From Ophioderma brevispina (Eukaryota; Echinodermata; Ophiuroidea; Amphilepidida; Ophiodermatidae), in the NCBI GenBank assembly GCA_023653785.1, contig JAMKCH010088219.1:16838-80837 (forward strand): 64,000 bases of DNA. Direction: 5' to 3'. A model generated the notes under the pieces. That model had not been told where the DNA came from. It was given only the letters and a program-made list of their open reading frames with translations, and searched no databases. The position numbers and the translations under genes were made by a program. Positions 23,060-34,514 of the stretch are shown here, in pieces (positions within the stretch are counted from its first letter, which is position 1; every line of letters starts with the position of its first letter).

Positions 23060-24516
23060 GTGTTTTTTTGATGGAATTTTTTAAATAATGGGCCTTTTTT
23101 AAATCTGAATCTGGTATCCGTCACACATCGAATTTCTATTGTATTGATTGGGTAAGTATACAACCTCTCAGACCGAATGGAATCGTCGACAGGCCCCCAA
23201 AACTTTAAATGAACTTCCAGTATTAAAAAAACCTACTATAGTAGTTTTGATTTGCCCGAGTTGTAGATTTATTTTCCCAGACCGCTCTTCTTCCAATCCA
23301 GTGACCAAGCCGTTCCATTATTGGACTGAAAAAAAGCCACCACAAAAAATATTATGTTAACCCTATCCCTTGTAACGCTGACATTAACATCCCTGTTACA
23401 TCCGACTGTTTCATCCAGTTTAGGGCCATTGATTTATCCACATAGAACGTACTAATACACAAAACTCGCTGATAGGGGACTATGTATCACATAGACCCAA
23501 TGTTTATTTAACAAAACATCGTACCAAAGCCTACAGACTAAAAAGAAATCTTATTAATGCAGGAAGTTGAAAGAAATAAATAAAAAATAAATGTGGCCTC
23601 TCTGAATGATGGTAACTAGCCACACTCCATTGATTTTACAAAGATTATAGCTTTGTGATTCCATCCACTTGCCGATTTCACAGGACACGATTTCAAAAGA
23701 AAGTCCTTTTCATTTCAACTATACGCCAATGGTTTGATTCCCGGTGTCGAAGTACACCATTGTCCGTCCTGCGTACTCATAGTCCCGGGAACAATGGTGA
23801 ACAATAGGGGCAATCGATTCAGTTGACCTTTAACGCAACATTAGTTTCAACGCTTTAATTCCGTTATCGTCTATGGAGCCCCTGACTATGGTTCCCATCC
23901 GACTATATCTGCTTTTTCACACCGGCTCTTTTTAAATTGATATCAAAAGGGCTGCTTCATTATCAAAAAGTATTCATAATTGGTCGGTTGTAATAGGTTT
24001 TGCACAGGCTCTTATACTACTTACAGTGACAGTAGACACCTGTTCAGATCATAAATGACCGAAGGTTAGACAAAAGTGATATCTTTTGGACAACTGGCAA
24101 ATATATCCCTGAAGACAGTAACATCTTTTATTTTTATCATCACCCCTTCCTATCCCAGCACCAAAGATCTCTCTTCAGAAAACGTACTTTACCAGGACAT
24201 TTTACTACTTTGATAAGTCTGCTGTCCTCTTTGAAGTCTAAAGAGCTTCACGTTTGGGAATCAAAGTTTCCCTTCTGCGGTCCTAAAATGTAAACTTTGT
24301 GACCGACAGACTTGGGAGAATATTTGGCATCCCGAATTATTATGCTGCAGTAATTTTGTGTCAATGAAGGACCATAAACCTTGTCCGTCTTGAGCGGCTA
24401 GGTAACGTTATCTTCAGACTGCTCCGGAGACTGCTCCGAAAAAGAACTAACTAATGAGAACATTTTCCGCTGAGAAAGTGGAGTATTGTTAAACTTGAAC
24501 TCCAACGCCTTTTACT
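20961..24516. other. No gene seen; simple-sequence tracts
   Basis: It contains a CT-rich tract at 22257-22346, a run of about 30 T near 23023-23052 and a short (GT)n at 21901-21910. Between 22735 and 22880 several ACGTAG and TTACG strings recur on both strands, perhaps an old inverted repeat. Nothing looks like an exon. Confidence 0.4.
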
Positions 24517-25929
24517 CCGTTGGATCAAAGAGAGAAAAATGCTTGCATAAGACATTGGTTACGCATATCGGCGAAGTAACTGATTTCTTTTCTTTCTTTC
24601 TGCGCATTTAATATTGTCGAATTAGACCGTTCATACTCTGGGTTTTGGCAGTCAAAAGTTGCACATTTTGATTGAAAATGATAAATGTTATCACAATTTC
24701 TTTCCCTAAATATCAGACCAGTAGATTAATCATGCAGCATTGACTTCGAGCAAATATCGCACTGTTTATATCCAGTAAATCCGCTCGGTATCAGAGGATA
24801 AAGCACTACCACTTACTTTCACTGTATTGGTATAACAAGGACTCCTGTACTTCCAGATAAAAAGGATTCAGGTGTTCATCACGAGATTAAGATTGAGCTA
24901 TTTGTTTCTGACGCAAAGCACAAGATTCTTCATCCTCTTTCACGAATAAATAAATCTCTTAGGCTCTACTGTGTGTTCAATAAACTTTGACCATATTTTC
25001 ATCATTTTTCCGAAAAGGAACCAACGATGAAAAAATAAAATATGAAGAAAGTTGTTGGCCAGACGGACCAAATCTTTGTGCAGAAACAAAACTTTATCTT
25101 ACAGTAACTTGCCGCGTAACCCAATTTCTTTTCAATTTTTCGTGTTGTTAGCATAGGTCGCTAGACCCCATTCTTTTGTATTTTTTCTAAATACTTGGTG
25201 GTAAAATAGAAATGAGGTCTTGCAATAAGTTATGGATCTGGTTCTGCACAAAGGTGAGGGCACAGCGACCAAGCAACATATCGACCGTGAGTTTTGGTCA
25301 CATTAGTTTATGGGTTCAATAATGAATGAAAGATATAAGTAAAACTTAGTGAAATCAACAGTAGAACCTCAAGTTTATTATTCGCGAACGAGGCCACTCA
25401 ATCCAAAATACTTGGATATACGTTTCATATAGAAGTCCAAAGTATACAAAAGAGTTGCCATTGATTCCGTCTTGCACTGCACAACATATATTACAGCTGC
25501 ATATCGATCAAAGGCAATGCTTCATTTTGCGTACTTGAGACTTCTATGTGAAACGTTATACCAAAATGGGTCGGGGGATAACCAGTCCATACACAGGACA
25601 TCTATCCAAAAGCAAGGACAGTAACAAAGGCTCTGCAGTTCCAACTAAACAAGGGGAATCTGAAGTTGTCCACTGAATACCAGGTGGATTATTGTTCAAT
25701 AATGGCCATATTGCTTTTGAGTCAATGTAGCATAGTTGCATGGCCCTTGATCACTGATATTCAAGGAAAAGAAATTGAGATGGCATTTATGCATTTTCAT
25801 GAAAATGTGTAAACGTACAATTGCCATAACCAATAAATGTAATTATAAAATTTAATTATTAGTAGGGAAAAAATGGTTACTTCTGCGAAGTAGGTAATCA
25901 AAAGGAACCAATTTTCTTTGATCCCATGG
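24517..25929. mobile_element. FB1 foldback transposon, copy D (inverted)
   Basis: It runs opposite to copy A: the GGATCAAAGAGAG end is at the left and TTTGATCCCATGG at 25917-25929. The left terminal repeat is damaged (CCGTTGGATC instead of CCATGGGATC). It contains the nested MITE at 25414-25562. The outer end at the right is followed by CCAAATTTTGG, echoing the TTGG that precedes the element in copies B and C. Confidence 0.85.
25414..25562. mobile_element. Palindromic 150-bp MITE nested in FB1 copy D
   Basis: TATACGTTTCATATAGAAGTC at the left pairs with GACTTCTATGTGAAACGTTATA at the right. It is the same unit as at 4947, 16831, 38223 and 38874. Confidence 0.65.
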
Positions 25930-28240
25930 CCAAATTTTGGAACTTCTGAAGCGGGAATGAAGACAAACCCCATCCTCCAAAAAAAGAGGATTTAGGCTAA
26001 ATGTACCGATGGACTGTTATGTACCGAAGGGATATAGAGCATCGCCCAGGGTTGGTTAGACGAACAAGTACCAATAGCTGAATACGGGAAAATTCAGAGA
26101 AAATATAACTTTTGAAAATATGAACGTCTGCCGGAGACCCGTGGTTGCGTGTAGCCCCAGGAGAGGGTAAGTTCTATGGGGGTCAAATATCTGAACTGCT
26201 CTAAATCTAATGAAATATCGCTCAAATATTCCTTAGGTTACCAGGAGTAAAAAGTCAATTGGGTCACACGCGTGTGGGGCTTCCTTTCCAAGAATATTTG
26301 GGGAAATAGGCTAAAGGTCATTTGTTTATTCAAGAAAGGTCACCCGTTGCCAACCCGATTTGTTTTTGTAAAATATTTTTTTTTTTTTTTTTTAAATGTT
26401 TAAGATACTGAAATCCAATATGATTACTTTTGCACTTTCGGCAATCTACTGTTGTTATAATGGAAGGGTACAAAATCCCCTGTAGGACTCTATGGGGACG
26501 GGGACATTATATACCCCTCCCTATGAAAAGGTAACCAACCCTATGCAAAATAAAAGCATATTTTGAATCAGTACATCATTAATATTTGTTCTTAATATTT
26601 TTTCTTTTATAAAGGGTATTTTCTGACCATATGGAGTACTACCTATCTACTGTAGATACAATAAAGCGTTTTGTTTTAAACATTATGCTCACTATCTAAT
26701 GTAGATTTTCAATGAACTTAACACAACGACCATATGTTTCAATGTAGGTATACAATGAAGACATTAAACCAGAATAAAATTTGTTTAAAACAATGATGAT
26801 TAAGTGTCACTTATATTTAATACAGTGAATATCATTGTCTTTCAAAGCTTTCTGATAGGCTTATCAATAACGCTTGCATGGAATTAAAATCAATTTTGGT
26901 ATGGTGCTGCACCTTTAGTTACAAGACATTAAAATGGATTAAAAGATCGGTAAAACACTTAATGGAAAATCTATGATCACAATAATTCATGACCATTGTT
27001 TAAATTTTTCCGCCACTTTATAGATATTAACAAAACTCATATAACTAATACTTTATTGCAAGCCCAACCCTGCCACACCTGTGATCCACAAAAACTCTCA
27101 GCTGTTATTGCTTCAAACCTTTCTGTGATTTCACAATACCGCTTGGATTCCCTACCTTCTGGACAGGAGGTGTCGAAATGAGATGGGATAAAAAGCATAA
27201 TGAAGATCAGGGAATGCCTTTGAAACTAGTGTTAACTCATGAATTTACGACAGGATGATTTTTACTTTTAGTTTTTTGTTTCCAATCCTGCGTTTTTATT
27301 GACCACGCTGTAGATCTAAGGATGATTTTGTCTGTAATGTAAATATACCGTTCTGATTGGCTATCCACTAGGAAAGCGATGGACCCTTCGGACATAACAC
27401 CTATAGAGGATATCTATTGCTTCCCTATCAACCCTGGCTGATAGCTAGGTTTTTTTTGCAAGAGCGCCGTGCGAGTAATACGGCCGGTTCCGGTTCGAGT
27501 CCGGCTAAGCGCACATGTTTTTTTTCCACCTTGTGTGCGCTGGCCATCTCCAGGAAAAGATTAATAAATATTCATTACGTCAATAGGATGTGTAATCACA
27601 ATATCATAGTGCTTGCGCCCGCATCCATACAAAATATAGACCAGTTTTTAACATCCTACGTCACTTCCTTTTGTTGACTGCCAATCCATCTGCCCATCGT
27701 TTTGGCCCATAGTCATTAAACTCTAACAGATCAATTGCCCAGTGTGTAACAGTCAGGCCGACCTAGTTCAGATACCATGCCCTAACATGTTTACAACATT
27801 GCTGTTAACATGTCGCCATTGGACTGTCCATCCAATATGCCATTGGATAGGCAATAACAATACTGTTTATTCTCTAATAGTTAATTGAATTATGTCTCTC
27901 TTCTTGTTTATACAATAAGGGATTGGTTTATCTTGCTCATAGTGGCTAGGAAGGCCCAATATGGTCCCAGACACTTTTTACCACACTTTTTTTGTTTTTA
28001 ATCTGTCTACTTGGCCACATGTTTTGTTTCAATCTGTCGATTTATCGGAACATTCCCCGTTTGACCCCAACCTATTCAAAGACTTGTAATCAACTGTATC
28101 CGCCCCTGTAATGCTATTTACTCTATGTATAAGCTATTCCTTTAAACTTGCTATCTACAGTCGATAGTAAAAGTAGAACATACACAGCTACATTATTCGT
28201 AGGAGTCCTAGTGATACCTTTTGAGTACCACTCGAATAGC
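25930..28240. other. No gene seen; a B-box-like scrap
   Basis: At 27492-27502 GGTTCGAGTCC matches a polymerase III B box, but the flanks do not fold as a tRNA and no A box is evident, so it is at most a SINE scrap. A T run lies near 26378-26393. No exon seen. Confidence 0.4.
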
Positions 28241-28259
28241 GGGGGAGGGGGGGGGGGGG

Positions 28260-28295
<36 letters not shown>

Positions 28296-28332
28296 TGGGG
28301 AGGGGGGGGGGGGGGGGGGGGGTGGGGGGAGG
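28241..28332 (+). repeat. Near-uninterrupted poly-G tract of about 90 bases
   Basis: About 90 bases are G except for a few A or T. The plus strand can form many overlapping G-quadruplexes. Frames across it encode only Gly or Pro runs and are not genes. The length may be inexact because such tracts sequence poorly. Confidence 0.9.
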
Positions 28333-29449
28333 CGTAATCCACCGATCGGTACCATAAAAAATGTGTTGTGCTATTTTTAAATCACTGGCGCCATTTACGT
28401 GTTTCTCATGCCTCGGTGGAAGAGCATCGATTTTCATCGATGCGCCTTTTTATATTAGCACAGTGGGATCGTTCAAGACTTGTCCCATTTGATGATAGTA
28501 TCTTTAATTTGGCGATTTAGAGCATGTCCAAGAAGAAAATGGCTTGTTTTAGTCATGATAAAGGTATCGACAATTTCTCAGTTTCATGAACGAGGGGCAA
28601 TAAAAGGTTACCGAGGTGGAAACTTGAATTTGCTTCCATCTTGTTGAAAGTTTATAATCAAAAGTAAGTCAACAGAGTGGGCTTAAGCAGCTATGGATAT
28701 ACAGAGTGAATAAAAAGTGCATTAAAACACAAAATTTGACCTTGTTTACACAACTGTGGACGCAGTGAATGCTTTCATGATCTGTCTATTTTCGACTTCT
28801 ATGCTGAAAGATGAAGGAATTTGGTGGTACAGAAATGAGGTAGATATGAAAGATTTTCCGCGGCTATCTATTTTTAAACCCAATTGCACTGGGATTTCCA
28901 CATTAGGCTGGGTTTTCATTTCCATTAGTTTGTTCTGATATGGTGACAACTCTTTCTGACCTTTGCTCAAAAGTCAATTGCAGATAATCAGATTCAGTGA
29001 ATTCGATGACAATCATACTTAATTAAGTACATCTTATGAATTTTAACCATATGTAAAAAAACTTCAAAAGCTCATTATACTCTGTCCCAAAGGGAAACAA
29101 GATCCCTTTCCAATAACTTTATTCTCTTATTTTTGCTGATCAGCGACATGAGTCCGGAAAGAACAAAGGAATGCCTCCGCGGACTAGTAAAGATGTAGAA
29201 TAGGAAGACATGTTTGTATACCTTTACGGATATGGCCATAAGGGGAGTGGTTGAATGTAGTCTGTCAGCATGTCGACCCCTGGACGAAACTTGTTTGTAT
29301 GTCTGGCGCCAGAGCTTTTTTTGCTTTCCACTCAACAACAATTCATGATCAAATTCTCTACCAATTCAGGACTCCAATGCCAATTCTGTCATCATCGTCA
29401 TATGCACATTGTTTCCAATTCCTCATGGTTGTAGCCACCGTTCAAGCGG
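28333..29449. other. No gene seen
   Basis: A minus-strand frame enters from the right of the poly-G tract with a short non-repetitive start (MKIDALPPRHEKHVNG) at about 28390-28437. It then runs into a proline homopolymer. I cannot support it as an exon. Confidence 0.35.
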
Positions 29450-30110
29450 AAAATACAACTGGTGCCATGAACCGACCGTACCGCGTAGAGGCAAACCGAA
29501 AAAAATAATCGCACCGAAAGAATCTGAACTGTATCTCTACAATAGCCTTTCGCACAGCTGATGGTACACCGTACAAGCTATCGAAATCCAGTCTTAACCA
29601 ATGCAAAGACAGAGCCAACCAATTTCTGAAGAAGGCCAATGACGGGATATTCCTGATAATGAGAAACACAAACAATAACGTTTCCTTCCAGAAATCACTG
29701 AGACCGCTAATAACCAGATATCACAATCTTTTCTACCAAAACCAAGACAGTGATCAGCCATAGAGCTGACGGTCCCCTATGGAGGAGAACCTATCCACTG
29801 CCGATGCAAGAAAGAAGTTCAAATACCAAGATCTAGTGGCTGACTGTGAAATCAGAGGATATATATTACTTTCCAATAGAGTAGGATCAGGTTTCTGCAT
29901 TTATCAGTTAACAAATGCGTGCATCCTGGGGATTCCTAAAGGAAAGAGGAAGCTATAACTGTAGAGCAGCAAAATTGCACTCAAGCGAGCTATGTCATCG
30001 GTTCAGCAGAAGCTCAAAAGACATTCAGCCAGATGGAGCCTACAAAGCAACTCCAAGCAATATGCTCTGAGGGAGTGTAATGGTTTGAACCTACACAAAA
30101 GTGCCAAAGC
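29450..30110 (+). pseudogene. LINE endonuclease-module relic (C-terminal)
   Basis: The plus strand carries ELTVPY at about 29764, then in a shifted frame ARKKFKYQDLVADCEIRGY, then CILGIPKGKRK. This order (ELTVPW-like, RKxxKYQDL, GxxGF, LGIxGKxR) is the conserved C-terminal module found after the reverse transcriptase in many invertebrate retrotransposon proteins. The catalytic family is PD-(D/E)XK-like. At least two frameshifts and stops break it, so it is dead. No tail or target duplication is clear. Confidence 0.6.
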
Positions 30111-30279
30111 CAGAGACCGCAAACACACGAAGGGAACAAGAGAGACGGCAGAAGGGGAGGGGGGGTCCCGACAAGGTCACCTTCACGAGAGATATAGCCA
30201 GAGTGCTATCTAAAAAAACGGATAAAAGTAGGCTGCGAAAGGTGACGCGCTTGGGGTTCCTACCATGACTCTTCCCCTT

Positions 30280-31060
30280 GTACTCGTCTGGTTATAAGGA
30301 TTCAGAGCGTGTAATACTTTGTTCAAGTACTATCTATGGTTTTGGAGTTATGGCGTGAAAACCTGAAAATGGCCAAATTACTCTTCTGGTTTACAGGGAA
30401 AAATAAAGTCGCTCCAATTTCGGTTAGAAATGTCTCCAATGATATAGGCAAAGAATTTTACAATCTTTTGTCTATATTCTGCTTCGAAAGAAGGCAATTA
30501 GCCAGTCAATGCGCATTGCATTATATAGACTTTCTGCACCTATGTGAGCACATCATGATAACCACACATAGATTGTAAAAAATACTCCTATATCTTTCCA
30601 TTGTCTTATCTATATGAACAATATTTTTCCATTTGTTACCAAGTCTGAGCATCGTAACACTTTGAAATAAACCTTTTTGGCTACTGTTACCTTTTTATTA
30701 GGTAACCTCTCTCTTTTTTGAAGAATGTGACCAATTTAGCCTACTAAATTTTGGCCAAATTAATGAAAAGGAGGAACGCACATTTGGTCTGATAGAGGTC
30801 AATGGCATGGATTTACATTGAGTGTTACCATTGTAACGATAGATCCTATAGGCACACGATTCTTAATATGAATCGGTTTTGGTAAAATGATCCATTTGAG
30901 AACCAATTTTCTTCAACTCCGTGCATTGTTTGCATTTTTAACCCCTATAGGCTAAAATGACCTTTGACCTTTTTTGCTAAAAACTCCTGAACGTATCCAT
31001 CCTAGATAATCGTAGATAGGGCAAACTATACCCTTTTTTAATCCTTAAGATTAAGGAACG
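30280..31060. mobile_element. Degenerate foldback relative of FB2/FB3
   Basis: CTGGTTATAAGGATTC near 30287 and AAACTATACCC...AATCCTTAAG near 31025 are inverted partners matching inner arms of FB3 (33205 and 33690). The middle shares GTTTACAGGGxxAAAATAAAGT-like and GCTCCAATTT strings. The ends are eroded and no TA-flanked terminal repeat can be defined. Confidence 0.45.
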
Positions 31061-31609
31061 CATTGGTGAGGTTTTTCTTACCACAATATCATCAATCTGG
31101 CATTTGACACCAGTGCAAACTTCAATGGTGCCCTCAGGTAGAAATACAACACTGACAATATCACAGCAAGTTGGAAATGATTCTCTGTGATGTCCCTAAA
31201 CCAATAATACTAAAATCTCAATTTTGGCCCAACTTATAGCAACTTAGTAGCAATAAAACAATGACAACTGCCTCCAAACTATTAGAAACACCCTGTATCA
31301 ACGAATGATTATGGTTCACCTTGACAACGATCGATAAAGCTTCCTGGGTTACTGAAATATTCATTATTCGCTATAGCTACATAATACTGAAGTACGTGAC
31401 AATTCATTCCATCAAAGGAATGAGTCGTTTATTACCATACGTGCCTGACAATGAGAACACATATTAAACGCAACCTCATTTCAATTCTAATGGCTTTTTT
31501 TTCAAGAATTAATGTGAACAAAATTACGATTACGACTCGCTGGTGTTCACGACAATTGAGCTCGCTATCCCCACACGTTTTGAGGCTGGCCAATGTAATC
31601 ATTCTTATA

Positions 31610-32549
31610 GAGCGGGAGCTAGGACTTGGGTCAAACATCATCGTTCATGTCCCACTACATCTCAGCTTTGACACCTTTGATAGTTAGTATGGACCCTCTC
31701 TATCAATGCAAGGTCGTTAGTGGTCTCAAATTGTGGTGTTACTTTCTCAATAGGGGCCAATTTAAGTTTACACAGGGGCCAAACTTTTAATTACTCCAAT
31801 CATGTTCAAATGTATGCCATATCGTCCGTCTAGTCATAAGGATTCCAAAAATATATAGTTTGTACCACCTATGACCATTGGTTTTAGAGTTATTGGGTAA
31901 AAATGGCTATAAGTGTAAAAAAAGGTCAATTTCCATTTGTACAGGGGTCAAAATCAGAAGTTCCCGCAATTTTGGTAAAAAATGAAACAAATTGTTCATC
32001 TAGCTTAATGTGTCAAAATAAGGAATAGTTTGCAGCATCTGCAATGCATAGTTATCATGTTATGTGACAAAATAGGTCATGTGTACTATAATCCAATTGA
32101 CATTGACCTTCTTTGACCTTTATCTCGGTAAGTAAACATTTAACATAATCAAAACTATACTTTTGGGAGTCCTCATTCCTCAGGCAATAATTTGCAAACA
32201 TTTAAAATATAATCATAGTGACTTTCAATGTTGACCCCTGTACAAATTGAGTTTGACCTAGTCATTTTTACGCTACAACTCCAATAGTCGTATGTGGTAC
32301 AAACTATACATTTTTGGAATCCTTATGAGTAGACGGACAATATGAAAGATGTTTCAACATGTTGGAGTAATTTAAAAGTTTGACCCCTGTGTAACCTTAA
32401 ATTCGCCCCTATTGAAAAAGTTGAGACCACTAACTATCTTGCATTAATGTAGAGGGTCCATACTAACTGCTAAAGGTGTCAAACCTTAGATGTAGTCGGA
32501 CATGAACGAACTCCATAAATAAGGACCCTATGATATTCTGCTCCTGCTC
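31610..32549. mobile_element. FB2 foldback transposon, full-length copy
   Basis: Ends GAGCGGGAGC and GCTCCTGCTC-like are flanked by TA at 31608-31609 and 32550-32551. The arms carry TTTGACACCTTTGATAGTTAG and its complement near 32465, then GGATTCCAAAAATATATAG and its complement near 32310. So about 900 bp folds on itself. A TA target duplication suggests mobilisation by a Tc1/mariner-like transposase (inference). It is noncoding. Confidence 0.8.
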
Positions 32550-32679
32550 TATTAAGTTGGAATGGCTTTTCTGACAGTAAGTGAAACAAGAACGATGTAG
32601 TCTCGGAAGCTGCGGTACGTGATTCTCTGAATGCGAAACTTAGACCAAGTAGGGCCCATTCCGCCTGATATCGTTTTAG

Positions 32680-32860
32680 TTTGATTTTTTTGTTTTATTT
32701 TTTATTTGGAATTATAATTTTTTCCTGGATGACTTTTTTTTTAATTTTATTTTTTTTATTTGATTTCCTTGGGATTCTATTTGGGAATTGTTGTTGTACT
32801 TTTTTTTGGGAAAAAATTGGGAGATTTTTAATTGTTTTTTTATTTATTTTTTTATGTTTG
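32680..32860 (+). repeat. T-rich low-complexity tract
   Basis: Roughly 180 bases are dominated by T with scattered G and A. Frames here encode Phe/Leu/Ile-rich strings resembling membrane segments only because of composition. Confidence 0.7.
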
Positions 32861-32987
32861 AGTCAAATGAGATTGCGTCAATGTCGGCATCCTCCGCCGA
32901 TTTACAATTTGCGGAATGTCAATATCATGCATTTTCGCTGAGTGATTATGAGTCTTTTTCCAATACCTCGTTGAATAAAGTTTTATA

Positions 32988-33912
32988 GTGGGGGACTGTA
33001 GTGAACAGATCGTATGTGAGTGTGCAAATCCGGATAAAATTGTGAATTTTGGTACACAAGTACTTTATACATTGATAATCAAAATAATTGATGGAAGCAC
33101 TTGCCAGACCCATTTCATGGCCCTCAGCTTGGATTTCAAGGTTACACAGGTGTGACATTTTTAAAATGTTCCGATTGTGTTGAAAAGCACACCATGATGT
33201 CTGTCTGGTTACAAGGATTCCAAAAAGGTATAGTTTATACTACCTGTGACTTATAGTTTAGTATTTATGGGGTAACAACTGTAAAAATGGCAAAAAAGGA
33301 AATTTTGGTTTGTACAGTGGTCAAAAAAGTTGCTCCAATTTTTGTAAAATGTGGTTCAAATTGTTGGTTCAGCTAATAGAATGAAATATAGGAATAGTTT
33401 TGACTATCTTATGTGTCTGGTTATTAACCAAAATGGCGAATAAAGTCAACAGCTATTGGCAGCTATTGGATTCTATTGACCTGTGACCTATTTTGTTGGA
33501 TAACGTGAAAACTAAGCATAACAGATAAGGCAAATTATTCCTTATTTCAATCATTTAAGCTATAGGAAACAATTTGCACCACATATTAACTGAATCAAAG
33601 CAACTTTTAACTTTTGACCCATGTTCACCATTTTTACAGTTTTTACCCATAACTCCGGAACTATAAGCCATAGATAGTGTAAACTATACCTTTTTGGAAT
33701 CCTTGTAACCAGACAAACACCATGGTGTGCTTTTTAACACATTCGGAACATTTTAAATTTTTGACCGCTGTATAACCTTGAAACCCAAGCTGGGGGCCAT
33801 TAAGGGGGGTTGGCTTCCATCGATTTTATGGATTATCAATGCCTAAAGTACTTGTGTGTAAAAATTCACAATTTTATCCGGAAGCGCACACTCTTACACT
33901 ACAGTCCCCTGC
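32988..33912. mobile_element. FB3 foldback transposon
   Basis: Left GTGGGGGACTGTAGTG and right CACTACAGTCCCCTGC-like ends are flanked by TA (32986-32987 and 33913-33914). Inner arms pair over hundreds of bases, for example TCCGGATAAAATTGTGAATT with its complement near 33875, and CTGGTTACAAGGATTCCAAA with its complement near 33700. The core is similar to FB2, but the terminal repeats differ. It is noncoding, 925 bp. Confidence 0.8.
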
Positions 33913-34059
33913 TATTTAGGGTCTTCTTGTATTTCGCGACCTGATTTTTTTTTATCGGAGCCTATGATTAATCCTTCTGAGTTGCGATCACAATGAAGGT
34001 GACAAGAGTAGCATGTCATGCCATAACTTCTTGGCAATTTTATCTACAGCGTTTATGGA

Positions 34060-34500
34060 ACGCTCAATGTTCAATAATTCGAATTTTCTACCAAAATCCA
34101 GGTTATCGGTCGATAATCCAAGATTTTCATTCGATAATCCAAGATTTTCAAGAAAAACTTGGATTTTCAATTGATAATCCAAGTTTTTCGACGCTGAATT
34201 CGAAAACTTGGATTATCGAAGTGAAAATCCAAGTTTTTGCTTTGAAAATCCAAGACTTTTAACGTCCAATGTGTCCAAGAATTCGAAAATCTTGGACTAT
34301 CAATATTGCTAATCCAAGTTTTTCAGCTCATTTTTAAAATTGTGGATTATCAAATAGAAAAAAAAATGGATTTTACTTTGGTAATCCAAGATTTTTTTAA
34401 TTATTGGACATTGAGCGTCGAAAAATTTGGATTATCAATTGATATTCCAAAATTTTCGACGACCAATGTACAATATTTAGAACAAAATTTGGATTAAAAA
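34060..34500. repeat. Array of alternating AATCCAAG / CTTGGATT motifs
   Basis: Within about 400 bp there are seven AATCCAAG copies, usually followed by ATTTTC or TTTTTC. At least four CTTGGATT/TTGGATTATC copies lie on the other strand. Many are joined by CGAT or TTGAT. An outer inverted repeat, ACGCTCAATGTTCAATAATT (34060-34079) with AATTATTGGACATTGAGCGT (34399-34418), bounds most of it. It is noncoding and unlike an ordinary minisatellite because orientation alternates and spacing varies. It may be a MITE that grew by foldback slippage. Confidence 0.65.
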
Positions 34501-34514
34501 CTTGAATTTTTGAA

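Noticed and set aside
28123..28437. Proline-rich protein
   Set aside because: The frame is a translation of the poly-G tract.
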